Shown here: positions 9,176 through 18,019 of the stretch, one piece after another
Numbering within the stretch: the first letter of the stretch is position 1
Layout: every line of letters starts with the position of its first letter
Notes under the pieces: model-generated
Told to the model about the DNA's origin: nothing
Databases searched by the model: none
What the model saw: only the letters and a program-made list of their open reading frames with translations
Program-made: the position numbers and the translations under genes
DNA from: Thalassotalea nanhaiensis
Lineage (GTDB): Bacteria; Pseudomonadota; Gammaproteobacteria; Enterobacterales; Alteromonadaceae
Length of the DNA stretch: 64,000 nt
Reading direction: 5' to 3'
Assembly (NCBI RefSeq): GCF_031583575.1
Contig: NZ_CP134146.1
Coordinates: 1,736,001-1,800,000 of the forward strand

Positions 9176-11101
9176 ATGGATTTTTTTCAAGCCCAACAGT
9201 CGGCGCGCAAAAGCACCTCTCGTTTAGTCCTGCTATTTTCTCTGGCGGTACTTAGCTTGGTTATAATGACTAACATTCTAGTCATGTTACTTTTTGGTTT
9301 CCTGGCCGCAGAAGACGGTATGCCGCTTTCTTTAGAATTAGTAAAGACTCAATTTGATTGGCAAATATTCTTTTTTATAGGTGTTACGGTTTGTGCGGTC
9401 ATTTTTGCTGGCAGTGCTTATAAAAGTATGTCTTTAGGACATGGCGGAAAAGCTATTGCTGAAATGCTAGGTGGGCGACTAGTAAGTCATAGCACTAGTG
9501 ATATAAATGAAAAAAAGCTGCTTAACGTTGTTGAAGAGATGGCCATTGCTTCTGGCACGCCGGTTCCTGCTGTATTTTTGCTAGAGCATGAGTACGGTAT
9601 TAATGCTTTTGCTGCAGGATTTAAGAATTCAGATGCGGTAATTGGTGTAACACGTGGTTGTATTGATGATCTAACCAGAGATGAGCTACAAGGTGTTGTT
9701 GCCCACGAATTCAGCCATATACTTAATGGTGACATGAGATTGAACATGCGCTTAATAGGCGTTTTACATGGCATTTTATTAATGGGTTACATTGGCTATT
9801 ATATTTTACGATCGGTTAGAGGCTCTAGGAAAAATACGTTACCAATAATTGGCCTGGGGGCGGGGCTGGTCGTTATTGGCTTTGGGGGTAATTTTTTTGG
9901 TAATTTGATCAAAGCATCCGTTAGTAGGCAACGAGAATATTTAGCTGATGCATCTGCTGTGCAGTTTACTCGAAGCAAAGACGGTATCGCCAATGCGCTT
10001 AATAAAATTTCGAGTGTTGGCTCGGTACTGGACAGCCCACAAGCGCCGCAAATGAGTCATGCATATTTCAGTACCGGGGTTAGCTCGTTTGTTGAGTCAA
10101 TGTTCGCTACCCATCCTCCAATTGATAAACGTATAAAACGCATATCACCTTACTTTTTTATTAATAAGAAAGTAAAAAAACAAGAAAAGAAAGAACAACA
10201 ACAGACACAAAAACAGCCAGCTTCATCTTCAGCTGAAACTAAAGCAAAGGAAGTCATGTCAGCCGTGGTTGGCAGTGCAGTTGTTGCTGAGCGTATGCTA
10301 AATAGTATTGGCAATGTAAATGATGAACAAATTACTCATGCAACTACTTTTATAAGTGAAATACCTGATTCTATACATCAAGCTGTACATGATATAGACC
10401 AAGCCAGAGCATTTATTTATTGTTTGCTGTTAAGTCCCGATGAAACAGTATTAAACAAACAGTTAATGCGCATTAAAGAGTCCGGAGACAAAGATGTTAT
10501 TGACCATGTTCTAGTTTTAAGGGAGCAAGTAGGGCAGTTACATACTCGCTATCGGTTACCTCTAATTGATATGGCCATCCCAACGCTTAAGCAATTAACC
10601 CAAGGCCGTTATGAGTTATTCAAAGCAAACTTTTCATTCTTGGTGTTAGCCGATGATCATATTGATTTATTTGAGTGGGCATTGCAAAAAATATTATTTC
10701 GACATTTAAATAGTCAATATAGCAAGCATAATAACAAGCGTAATAAATACGCATCGTTAACTGAGAAAAAATTAGAAATTAATATCTTATTAAGTATGTT
10801 GCTAAATCTTTATATCAAGGATGAAAATGATATTCCTAAGATTATTACTTTAATTGAGAAAGACGTTGGTATCTTGAACGTAAAATTGTTCAATCAAGAA
10901 AGTATAGAAATAGCCAAACTTAACAAGGCTATGGATTCACTTGTGAATTTAGAGCCAACGCATAAACAAACACTATTACGTGCATGTTTATTAATAATTA
11001 CCCAGGACAAATTGTTTTCTATTAAAGAGATGGAATTGCTTAGGGCTGTTTCTGCACTTTTAGATTGTCCAATGCCCCCTCATTTTCAACAAACAGCTTG
11101 A
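9176..11101 (+). CDS. membrane M48 metalloprotease with long C-terminal extension
   Basis: Two N-terminal membrane helices (residues about 18-42 and 59-81) precede an HtpX-like M48 domain. The zinc motif HEFSH starts at H177, and a candidate third ligand is E254 in REYLADASA. Two further hydrophobic helices at about 190-207 and 217-240 lie between them. After the catalytic domain, a lysine/glutamine-rich linker (residues about 325-355) leads to some 280 residues with no motif that I recognise, predicted mostly helical. At 641 residues it is about twice the length of HtpX. Its partner is the preceding lemA gene. It is probably a quality-control protease of the inner membrane; substrates are unknown. 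Confidence 0.85.
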   Translation: MDFFQAQQSARKSTSRLVLLFSLAVLSLVIMTNILVMLLFGFLAAEDGMPLSLELVKTQFDWQIFFFIGVTVCAVIFAGSAYKSMSLGHGGKAIAEMLGGRLVSHSTSDINEKKLLNVVEEMAIASGTPVPAVFLLEHEYGINAFAAGFKNSDAVIGVTRGCIDDLTRDELQGVVAHEFSHILNGDMRLNMRLIGVLHGILLMGYIGYYILRSVRGSRKNTLPIIGLGAGLVVIGFGGNFFGNLIKASVSRQREYLADASAVQFTRSKDGIANALNKISSVGSVLDSPQAPQMSHAYFSTGVSSFVESMFATHPPIDKRIKRISPYFFINKKVKKQEKKEQQQTQKQPASSSAETKAKEVMSAVVGSAVVAERMLNSIGNVNDEQITHATTFISEIPDSIHQAVHDIDQARAFIYCLLLSPDETVLNKQLMRIKESGDKDVIDHVLVLREQVGQLHTRYRLPLIDMAIPTLKQLTQGRYELFKANFSFLVLADDHIDLFEWALQKILFRHLNSQYSKHNNKRNKYASLTEKKLEINILLSMLLNLYIKDENDIPKIITLIEKDVGILNVKLFNQESIEIAKLNKAMDSLVNLEPTHKQTLLRACLLIITQDKLFSIKEMELLRAVSALLDCPMPPHFQQTA

Positions 11102-11256
11102 GCTTCGTTGGTGCTTGATTGCCTTTAGGAGTCTTGCTTTGGCCCCTTTTAAATATTTTGACATTGCACATTTCTCACCTAAACTTCTTATAACCACAGG
11201 GTGTGGTTATACCTATTCGGTATTACAATTTAATTAAATACGTAAAGGAATTACAT

Positions 11257-11553
11257 ATGAAAACGTTAACTACCTCATTATTAGCTGCTGCCTTAATTCT
11301 AACCCCTGCTTTTGCCACCTTTGCAAACAATGCATCACTGGTCACAGAGCAAGAAGTTTCGACGACCATTAATGTCAACACCGCATCTGTTGAAGAATTA
11401 TCTGAGTTAAAAGGCCTTGGACTTAAAAAAGCACAGTCTATTATTGATTACAGAAAAGCGAATGGACCATTTACTAACATCGCTGATCTAATGAATGTAA
11501 AAGGTATTGGGGTGAAGTTTATTGAAAAGAATAGTAAGTATTTAGCTATTTAA
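11257..11553 (+). CDS. secreted helix-hairpin-helix (ComEA-type) protein
   Basis: The product is a 98-residue protein with a signal peptide ending near ALILTPAFA and a C-terminal helix-hairpin-helix pair. The first hairpin is VNTASVEELSELKGLGLKKAQSI and the second is NIADLMNVKGIGVKFI. This is the ComEA/YbaV pattern, in which a periplasmic domain binds double-stranded DNA non-specifically, in some species during natural transformation. The frame opens at 11203, but AAGGA at 11244-11248 and the signal peptide fix the start at the ATG at 11257. It stands alone, convergent with rne. A role in DNA uptake is inferred from the family only. Confidence 0.85.
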   Translation: MKTLTTSLLAAALILTPAFATFANNASLVTEQEVSTTINVNTASVEELSELKGLGLKKAQSIIDYRKANGPFTNIADLMNVKGIGVKFIEKNSKYLAI

Positions 11554-11580
11554 CTGGTTTCAATCATTAAAAATTTAGCA

Positions 11581-11610
11581 AAAAAAAAGCCAGTCAATTT
11601 TGACTGGCTT
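11581..11610 (-). terminator. intrinsic terminator of rne, shared with the convergent gene
   Basis: The ten-base stem AAGCCAGTCA / TGACTGGCTT has a four-base loop. The A run at 11581-11588 becomes a U run on the - strand, so it works best for rne. It sits between the two convergent stop codons. Confidence 0.88.
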
Positions 11611-11630
11611 GTTATTTCATCAGCTAACCG

Positions 11631-14600
11631 TTACTGAGCGCTAGGCTTAGTTGGTCCTGCTGAACTTTTGCTAGTAGCAAATGCCGAGGTTGCTGATCTA
11701 TTCGAGCGAGCCACTTGAGCTCTCTCGGCAACGGTTAATGAAGCTGTCGGAATAGTTTGTTCCCCAACTTCAACTGCCGCAGGTTTCGTCATTGGCGCAT
11801 GCGCTTTGCCTTTAGCAATAATCGCAGGCTTTGCTTTTGCTGTTTTAGCCTTTGCAGGTTTTGCCTTCGCAGCTTTAGCTTTTGCAGGTTTAGCAATCAC
11901 TTCTTCAGTAACGACTTCTTCAGCAACCACTTCATCAGCAGTCACTTCTTCAGCAACCACTTCTTCAGCAACCACTTCTTCAGCAACCACTTCTTCAGCA
12001 ACCACTTCTTCAGCAACCACTTCTTCAGTAACTACTTCTTCAGTAACCACTTCTTCAGTAACCACTTGTTCAGTAACCACTTCTTCAGTAACCACTTCTT
12101 CAGTAACCACTTCTTCAGTAACCACTTCTTCAGTAACTACTTCTTCAGCTAGAGGCAAGTCCTGTTGCTGTTCATTGACTTTATCTTCCTCGTCAACAGT
12201 AACATCTTCTTCTTTTGTTACGACTGCAGGTTCAACAAAATCAGCTGGAGTTTCAAGGTCCAAAGTCGTTTGTACTTCTTCAGTAACGCTAGGGTAGCGA
12301 GCAACCACTGGATCTTCAGTTGTTCTTTCATCAACAATTGTATTTTCAATTTCTGCTTCAGTTGTATCCAACTTCTCTTTACGTCGACGTTGGCCGTGTG
12401 AGCGCAAGTGTCTTGGCGAGCGACGGTTTCTTACGCGCTGTTCCTTATCCTTGCTTTCACCGCCAGTCGCTTCAGTCTGTACATCGTTAGTCACAACATT
12501 TTGTGTAGCAGGCTCAGCCTTAACTGCAGCTTTATTTACTGCTTCAGCAGGTGCTGTAGTTTGCTTATTTGTAACTTGCTCGTTTTGATCTTGCACTCGT
12601 ACTTTCTTACGAGTGTTACGACGTTGACGACGCTCTGCCACTTTAGCTTCTTTAGGCTTCGCTGCTTGTTTGTCTTGTTGACGATCTTGCTGCTTTTTAG
12701 GCTGTTGCTTTTTAGGCTGGCCAGCTTTCTGATCTTTGTCTTTTACGTTGCGGTTATCTTTCTGGTTGCGATTATCTTTTTGATCGCGCTCACGGTCTTG
12801 ACCTTGGCCTTTACCACGACGTTGTTGATTACGTGGCTTACGATTGCGACGGTCACGGTTATCATGAGGCTTTCTCTTACCGTGTGTCGGCTTTTTCTCA
12901 GGTGCTTTTTCTTCGGTAGTAAATAAAGACTTAAAGAATCCAAGAACGGAAGCGATCAAGCCCGTAGACTCTTTATTGTCTACTTTCTTATGAGGCTGTT
13001 TAGCTTTTTGTTTAACAGGCGCATTAGAAGTTGGCTTTGTTGGTGCCGACATGCCTTGTAAAACAGGTTCATCACGCTTAACTGTTTCTTTTTGGAACTT
13101 AGGCATTACAGCTTCTTCAGGCGCTGTAGTGTTAAGTTTCATTTCATAACTTGCTTCAGCCATAGTTTCATCATCACGCACACGCACAACCTCGTACTGT
13201 GGCGTGTCCATGTCACTATTTGCTAAAATTAATACTTTAACATCGTGGCTCTTTTCAATATGGCCAACAGCGTTACGTTTTTCATTTAGCAAGTAAGTTG
13301 CTACCGGTACAGGTACTTGAGCATGAACTTGTGAAGTTTTGTCTTTAATGGCTTCTTCTTCCATTAAACGCAAAATTGATAATGCTAACGATTCAACACC
13401 GCGTACATTACCAGTACCACTACAACGTGGACAAACACCTTGGCTTGTTTCACCAATTGAAGGACGTAAACGTTGGCGTGACATTTCTAATAAACCAAAT
13501 TTAGAAATTCGGCTTAGCTGAATTCGAGCTCTATCTGGGCGAACTGCGTCACGCATGCGATTTTCAACTTCACGCTGATGACGAACAGGCGTCATATCGA
13601 TGAAATCAATTACTACTAAACCACCTAAATCTCGAAGACGTAATTGACGAGCAATTTCTTCTGCAGCTTCAAGGTTAGTATTAAAGGCTGTTTCTTCAAT
13701 ATCACTGCCTTTTGTTGCACGGGCAGAGTTGATATCAATTGATGTTAATGCTTCTGTTGGGTCAATTACAATAGAGCCACCAGACGGTAAACGCACTTCA
13801 CGTTGGAATGCAGATTCAATTTGTGATTCTATTTGGTAATGAGTAAATAAAGGCACATCACCTTTATATAGTTTTACTTTACTTAAAAAGTCAGGGCGCA
13901 CTAATTGGATATGTTGCTTAACACTGTCGAAAATTTTCGGGCGGTCAATAACAATCTCACCTATATCACGACGTAAATAGTCGCGAATGGCACGTAAAAT
14001 AACGTTAGATTCTTGGTGAATTAAAAATGGTGCCGGACGAGAAGCCGCTGCTTCTGAAATTGCAGACCAATGTTGAAGTAGAACATTTAAATCCCACTCA
14101 AGTTCATCATAGGCTTTACCTACACCGGCAGTACGTACAATTAAGCCCATGCCTTTTGGTAAGTCTAATTTACTTAATGAGTCTTTTAGCTCTGTTCGTT
14201 CATCACCTTCGATGCGACGAGATATGCCACCTGCGCGAGGATTATTAGGCATTAACACTAAGTAGCTACCTGCTAAAGAGATAAATGTAGTAAGTGCTGC
14301 GCCTTTTTGGCCGCGTTCTTCTTTATCAATTTGAACAATTACTTCTTGGCCTTCACGCAAAACATCTTTTATGTTTGGGCGACCTTGGAAACTGTAACCT
14401 TGCGGAAAGTAACTACGAGCAATCTCTTTCATTGGTAAGAAACCATGGCGATCTGCGCCATAGTCAACAAAAGCTGCTTCTAAAGATGGTTCAACTCGAG
14501 TGATTGTACCTTTGTAGATGTTCGATTTTTTTTGTTCATGACCAGGGCTTTCGATATCTAAATCGTAAAGGTTCTGGCCGTCAACTAGTGCTACGCGGAA

Positions 14601-14639
14601 TTCTTCCGATTGTGTAGCATTGATTAACATGCGTTTCAT
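11631..14639 (-). CDS. rne: ribonuclease E
   Basis: RNase E is the essential endonuclease for mRNA decay and rRNA/tRNA processing, and the scaffold of the degradosome. The 1002-residue product starts [21 protein letters not shown] and has the S1 domain (about 35-125), the 5' sensor, the catalytic VVIDFIDM block and the zinc-link CPRCSGTG. The tail has an amphipathic membrane-binding helix ([14 protein letters not shown]), arginine-rich RNA-binding stretches, an acidic block of 17 tandem EEVVT-type pentapeptides, an AKPAKAK-type lysine/alanine repeat and near the C-terminus AHAPMTKP, which resembles the PNPase-binding microdomain. The gene is divergent from rluC with a leader of several hundred bases that probably mediates autoregulation. 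Confidence 0.97.
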   Translation of the reverse strand: MKRMLINATQSEEFRVALVDGQNLYDLDIESPGHEQKKSNIYKGTITRVEPSLEAAFVDYGADRHGFLPMKEIARSYFPQGYSFQGRPNIKDVLREGQEVIVQIDKEERGQKGAALTTFISLAGSYLVLMPNNPRAGGISRRIEGDERTELKDSLSKLDLPKGMGLIVRTAGVGKAYDELEWDLNVLLQHWSAISEAAASRPAPFLIHQESNVILRAIRDYLRRDIGEIVIDRPKIFDSVKQHIQLVRPDFLSKVKLYKGDVPLFTHYQIESQIESAFQREVRLPSGGSIVIDPTEALTSIDINSARATKGSDIEETAFNTNLEAAEEIARQLRLRDLGGLVVIDFIDMTPVRHQREVENRMRDAVRPDRARIQLSRISKFGLLEMSRQRLRPSIGETSQGVCPRCSGTGNVRGVESLALSILRLMEEEAIKDKTSQVHAQVPVPVATYLLNEKRNAVGHIEKSHDVKVLILANSDMDTPQYEVVRVRDDETMAEASYEMKLNTTAPEEAVMPKFQKETVKRDEPVLQGMSAPTKPTSNAPVKQKAKQPHKKVDNKESTGLIASVLGFFKSLFTTEEKAPEKKPTHGKRKPHDNRDRRNRKPRNQQRRGKGQGQDRERDQKDNRNQKDNRNVKDKDQKAGQPKKQQPKKQQDRQQDKQAAKPKEAKVAERRQRRNTRKKVRVQDQNEQVTNKQTTAPAEAVNKAAVKAEPATQNVVTNDVQTEATGGESKDKEQRVRNRRSPRHLRSHGQRRRKEKLDTTEAEIENTIVDERTTEDPVVARYPSVTEEVQTTLDLETPADFVEPAVVTKEEDVTVDEEDKVNEQQQDLPLAEEVVTEEVVTEEVVTEEVVTEEVVTEQVVTEEVVTEEVVTEEVVAEEVVAEEVVAEEVVAEEVVAEEVTADEVVAEEVVTEEVIAKPAKAKAAKAKPAKAKTAKAKPAIIAKGKAHAPMTKPAAVEVGEQTIPTASLTVAERAQVARSNRSATSAFATSKSSAGPTKPSAQ
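11896..12150 (-). repeat. 17 x 15-bp tandem repeat inside rne
   Basis: Seventeen consecutive 15-base units, close to ACCACTTCTTCAGTA on the + strand, encode the pentapeptides TEEVV or AEEVV. Many neighbouring units are identical at the DNA level. The units fall into a GCA-ending block (11911-12015) and a GTA-ending block (12016-12135), with edge units diverged, the pattern expected of recent slippage expansion. Confidence 0.95.
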
Positions 14640-14935
14640 ATTTTTGTGACTCTGTGTATTAATAAGTCACAACATTGGGTTGAGCGGTAAAGCTAGCAAT
14701 CAACACTTTATAGATGTTGTATAGCAAGGTAAACAGAGGGTTGGCAGCCTCACGGATGTCAACTCCCTAAAACTCGGGACTGTTATCTTTTAATTTAATT
14801 CTTTAAATGGTTACGAAACTACACAACAAACTTATTTATCTGAAATAAGCTTGCAGTTTCATAACACTGCTTAACTTTTACATACTCAGCAAAAATGCTG
14901 TGCTTACTATTTAATAGTTTATAACTCTTTATTTG
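14640..14935 (-). promoter_or_regulatory. structured rne 5' leader (candidate rne autoregulatory element)
   Basis: The gap before rne contains stacked inverted repeats. At 14737-14768 AGGGTTG pairs with CAACTCCCT (one bulged base). At 14765-14779 TCCC pairs with GGGA, overlapping the first stem, so the two exclude one another. At 14815-14860 GAAACT / AGTTTC encloses CTTATTT / AAATAAG. Gammaproteobacterial rne mRNAs have a long 5' leader whose hairpins are bound by RNase E for feedback control, and this region is in the right place. Assignment to that family by covariance was not done. Confidence 0.55.
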
Positions 14936-15346
14936 CTGGATTTATTGTTTATGCTTCAAACACGGGCAAGTTACGTACGCCGGTGTAAGCAATAGGCAAT
15001 GCGGTCAATATATCGGGTGATTGGTTATTAATGTTGCTGGATTGTCAGTCCATAGTTAGCAGAGATTAATACACCAAACACTGAAAAATATCGTATATTG
15101 ATGTTGCCGCAACAAACCTCTTACGATTCACTTAAGAGTTTCGTTATTACTTTTTTTTAATCCCTGTATAGCAATGAAAATTGTGTCATTGTTGATAATA
15201 AGATTTAAGTAATATTTGGCACCAAAATTTAAATTTCAGTAACTCTGGCATTATCCCACTAATTAATACGATAAGGCAATAAATTTACTGAGTTATTATG
15301 GCTAAATACGCGCAAAATATAAAAAAACTGTGCTAAACTCGCCGTC
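14936..15346. other. rne-rluC divergent intergenic region
   Basis: This stretch has no credible gene. It should contain the rne promoter or promoters on the - strand and the rluC promoter on the + strand. An extended -10 candidate, TGCTAAACT, at 15331-15339 lies only eight bases before the rluC ATG, without a good -35 box. Nothing else stands out. Confidence 0.4.
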
Positions 15347-16354
15347 ATGAAACAACAAACACCTAATTCACCGCTATCAGCTAAAAAAAATACCGCTGAT
15401 AACGAAGACAGACCTAAGGTAAGGTTTGTAACGATTGATGAAGAATCAGACGGTCAACGCATTGACAACTTTTTGCTGAAAACGCTAAAAGGCGTACCCA
15501 AAAGCATGATTTATCGCTTATTAAGAAAAGGCGAGATCAGAGTTAACAAAAAGCGCACCAAACCTGAATACAAGCTGCAAATAGACGATATCATTCGCAT
15601 TGCGCCTATTCGAGTTTCTGAAGAATCAAATCCAGTATCGACACAATTGAAAAAAGTATCATCACTTGAAAATCATATTTTATTTGAAGACGATTGTTTA
15701 ATTGTAATAAATAAGCCTACCGGCATGGCCGTTCATGGTGGCAGTGGTCTAAGTTTTGGTTTAATTGAAGCATTAAGAGCGCTAAGACCTAATGCGAAAA
15801 TGCTAGAACTCGTGCATCGTTTAGATAGAGACACTTCTGGGTGTTTAATGATCGCTAAAAAACGTTCTACGTTAAGAGCATTGCATGAACAACTACGAGA
15901 AAAGAGTGTTCAGAAATTCTATCATGCCTTGGTAAAAGGGCATTGGTCGACAAAACTTACTCGCGCTACCCAAGGGTTAAGGAAAAACGATCTTAAATCG
16001 GGTGAGCGTGTTGTTGTCGTTGATAATATTAATGGCAAGGAATCTGAAACTCGGTTCCGAGTGTTAAAGCACTATGAAGGAGCAACATTAGTGAGAGCAT
16101 TTCCGGTAACCGGAAGAACTCATCAAATTCGAGTGCATTGTAAAGTTAATGGGCATCCAATTGCGTGTGATGATAAATATGGTTCAGAAGGTTTCACTGC
16201 ACAAATGAACAAGCAAGGGTTAAAGCGTTTATTCTTACATGCAGCAAGTTTAGAATTCACTCATCCTAAATCGGGTGAGCGAGTTAAGTTTGAAGCACCT
16301 TATGATAACGCCCTAACTGCAATACTTAAAAAACAAACGTATAAGACGTACTAA
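15347..16354 (+). CDS. rluC: 23S rRNA pseudouridine(955/2504/2580) synthase RluC
   Basis: RluC isomerises three uridines of 23S rRNA. The 335-residue product has an N-terminal S4-like RNA-binding domain (about residues 35-95, with 'SMIYRLLRKGEIRVNKKR') followed by the RluA-family catalytic domain. The catalytic aspartate is D160 in HRLDRDTSG, and GRTHQIRVH is intact. The divergent position relative to rne is the classic gammaproteobacterial arrangement and separates RluC from RluA and RluD. An extension of about 25 polar residues precedes the S4-like domain. A repeat element begins at its stop codon. Confidence 0.95.
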   Translation: MKQQTPNSPLSAKKNTADNEDRPKVRFVTIDEESDGQRIDNFLLKTLKGVPKSMIYRLLRKGEIRVNKKRTKPEYKLQIDDIIRIAPIRVSEESNPVSTQLKKVSSLENHILFEDDCLIVINKPTGMAVHGGSGLSFGLIEALRALRPNAKMLELVHRLDRDTSGCLMIAKKRSTLRALHEQLREKSVQKFYHALVKGHWSTKLTRATQGLRKNDLKSGERVVVVDNINGKESETRFRVLKHYEGATLVRAFPVTGRTHQIRVHCKVNGHPIACDDKYGSEGFTAQMNKQGLKRLFLHAASLEFTHPKSGERVKFEAPYDNALTAILKKQTYKTY

Positions 16355-16487
16355 GAGCAGAAACTAGATACGAGAAACTAGAAACGAAGAGCCACTGTTT
16401 CTAGACTCTCGTTAAATTCAATCGTGAAGAAGGGCACCAGTTCCTTTGCTCTTCGTCTCTCGTCTCTATTTTCTCGTTTCTTGCTCT
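16354..16487. repeat. imperfect inverted repeat with (A)GAAAC(T)AGA-type arms
   Basis: The left arm (16354-16392) and the reverse complement of the right arm (16449-16487) align over about 39 bases, both running from AGAGCA to CGAAGAGC through GAAAC/TAGA-rich repeats. The right arm overlaps the last codons and stop of maf. Internal GAAAC-TAGA units suggest a small mobile or tandem-derived element. No coding capacity is seen. Confidence 0.65.
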
Positions 16488-17077
16488 GCCAACACATCAA
16501 AGCCTTCATTTTTAAGGAGTTGGTGTAAACGAATTAATGGTAATCCAATCAGCGTATTAGGATCGTCACCGGTTAATCGTTCAAATAAGCAAATACCCAA
16601 ACCTTCACTTTTAAAACTACCAGCACAGTTATACGGTTGTTCAGCGTGTAGGTAACTGCTGATTTCTGTCATAGTCAACTCTCTAAAGCTGACATAAAAG
16701 GGTTCTACGATTACTTGGGTATTACCTGTACTTGCATTATATAAACACAGGCCGGTCAAAAACGTGACTGTTTTACCGCTGAATGAAGTAAGTTGCTTAA
16801 CGCCATTTTCAAACGTATGCGGCTTACCCAGAATATTGCCATCACATATTGCTACCTGATCAGAGCCAATTATCAACCCTTGTGGATACTCTTTACTGAC
16901 TTCTTGTGCTTTTTCTTGTGCTAATCTAGCGACTAGATTTTCAGGTGTTTCATTTTCTAACGCAGTTTCATTAATATTTGGTTTAGCGCAATCGAAAGAT
17001 AGATTAAATTTTTCTAACAATGCTTTGCGAAAAATAGAGGTGGAGCCAAGTACGAGTTGGGTCATAGTTTTACTCAT
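16466..17077 (-). CDS. yceF: Maf family nucleotide pyrophosphatase (YceF type)
   Basis: Maf/Ham1-fold pyrophosphatases hydrolyse non-canonical or modified nucleoside triphosphates; the YceF group prefers 7-methyl-GTP. Diagnostic segments are LVLGSTSIFRKALL, RLAQEKAQEV, IIGSDQVAICDG and the C-terminal CAGSFKSEGLGICLFERLTGDDPNTLIGLPL, matching YceF rather than the dTTP-type Maf. The start may be 17077 or the internal ATG at 17065, which gives MTQLVLGS; neither has a clear Shine-Dalgarno. Its last seven codons (AEQETRK) fall inside the inverted repeat. It is divergent from yceD, as in E. coli. Confidence 0.93.
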   Translation of the reverse strand: MSKTMTQLVLGSTSIFRKALLEKFNLSFDCAKPNINETALENETPENLVARLAQEKAQEVSKEYPQGLIIGSDQVAICDGNILGKPHTFENGVKQLTSFSGKTVTFLTGLCLYNASTGNTQVIVEPFYVSFRELTMTEISSYLHAEQPYNCAGSFKSEGLGICLFERLTGDDPNTLIGLPLIRLHQLLKNEGFDVLAEQETRK

Positions 17078-17262
17078 GTTTAATATTAGTTAGCACAGCA
17101 AGTTTAACTAATTCTGTTCAATAAAGTAATATGAGCCAAAAGCTAAACTTGATGTAAATGTTATTTTTAAATTAAATTGCTGTAAAATTGTTCACAATTG
17201 ATGTGGTTATGTTAAAATTTGTCATTAAATAGGCAATTGCATTGAAATTGGTGAATTTTCTT

Positions 17263-17291
17263 TTGACAGGAGGCACTTCACCCTTTAAGAT
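17263..17291 (+). promoter_or_regulatory. sigma70 promoter of the yceD-rpmF-plsX-fab operon
   Basis: A consensus -35 TTGACA (17263-17268) is separated by exactly 17 bases from TAAGAT (17286-17291). Transcription would start near 17297-17299, only a few bases before the yceD ATG at 17301, so this mRNA would be almost leaderless. Confidence 0.75.
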
Positions 17292-17300
17292 GCGCGCCAT

Positions 17301-17813
17301 ATGAAGAATCTTAAGCTTCCAATAACAATTGATCCGTTTAAAAGTTCTCAGCGTAGGCTTGAGTGCAACGGCTATTTTGAATTATTAGGATTAGAAAGAT
17401 TGCTCGCAGTGTCTGAGAAGGCTTGTGAGCAAGTGAATGTTAAAGTAAACTTTGACGTTGATGAGCAAGGCTTAACATTGTTAAGCGGCGAGGCATCAAC
17501 TCAGGTGAATTTAATATGCCAGCGTTGTAATGAACCATTTGTACAAGACTTAAGTGTTAATTTCACTTATAGTCCTGTTAAAAACGAAGAGGGAGCTGAG
17601 CTCTTACCTTCACATTATGATGTTGTAGTAGTAGATGAAAATGGTGAAGTAAATTTACGCGAATTAGTGGAAGATGAATTAATCATTAATATTCCATTAG
17701 TACCGAAACATGACCTTAAGGATTGTGATGCAAAAGCAAACACTTCTTGGGGTAGGTTACCGGATACGCTTGAGAAACCGAATCCATTTGATGTTTTAAA
17801 AAACCTCAAGTAA
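17301..17813 (+). CDS. yceD: YceD / DUF177 family protein (23S rRNA accumulation protein)
   Basis: The 170-residue protein begins MKNLKLPITIDPFKSSQRRL, the conserved YceD start, and carries the CQRCNEPF pair of cysteines and a C-terminal 'KPNPFDVLKNLK' end typical of DUF177. In E. coli YceD is needed for normal 23S rRNA accumulation; in chloroplasts the family acts in ribosome assembly. It is followed by rpmF after 24 bases, the near-universal yceD-rpmF pairing. There is a consensus promoter right at the start codon, so leaderless or very short-leader translation is possible. Confidence 0.92.
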   Translation: MKNLKLPITIDPFKSSQRRLECNGYFELLGLERLLAVSEKACEQVNVKVNFDVDEQGLTLLSGEASTQVNLICQRCNEPFVQDLSVNFTYSPVKNEEGAELLPSHYDVVVVDENGEVNLRELVEDELIINIPLVPKHDLKDCDAKANTSWGRLPDTLEKPNPFDVLKNLK

Positions 17814-17837
17814 CTTTTTGATTTTAGGAGTAGGGTA

Positions 17838-18008
17838 ATGGCCGTACAAAAGAGTAAAAAATCTCGTTCAAGACGTGGCATGCGCCGTTCACACGATGCA
17901 ATCACACCAGAAAACTTATCAGTTGATCCAGTTTCTGGCGAAACACATCGTCGTCACCACGTAACTGCCGATGGCTTTTACAAAGGTGTCAAAGTTATCG
18001 CTAAATAA
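17838..18008 (+). CDS. rpmF: 50S ribosomal protein bL32
   Basis: This short gene encodes 56 residues starting [20 protein letters not shown] and ending KGVKVIAK, the full bL32. It has no cysteines, so it is the zinc-free (C-) form. AGGAG at 17826-17830 followed by TAGGG precedes the ATG. It lies between yceD and plsX, as in most Proteobacteria, linking ribosome synthesis to lipid synthesis. Confidence 0.96.
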   Translation: MAVQKSKKSRSRRGMRRSHDAITPENLSVDPVSGETHRRHHVTADGFYKGVKVIAK

Positions 18009-18019
18009 GCGACTTAACT

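Noticed and set aside
11896-12150. Regular short repeats that look like an array, possibly CRISPR
   Set aside because: The units are contiguous 15-mers without spacers and lie in frame inside rne, coding EEVVT-type pentapeptides. It is a coding tandem repeat, not CRISPR.
11757-12401. Several open frames on the + strand across the rne tail, rich in serine/threonine or phenylalanine
   Set aside because: They are the reverse-strand shadows of the rne repeat and low-complexity tail. They have no start signals and no family similarity.
14936-15346. Hidden gene or tRNA in the rne-rluC gap
   Set aside because: No cloverleaf, no conserved T-loop and no open frame with a ribosome site was found on either strand.
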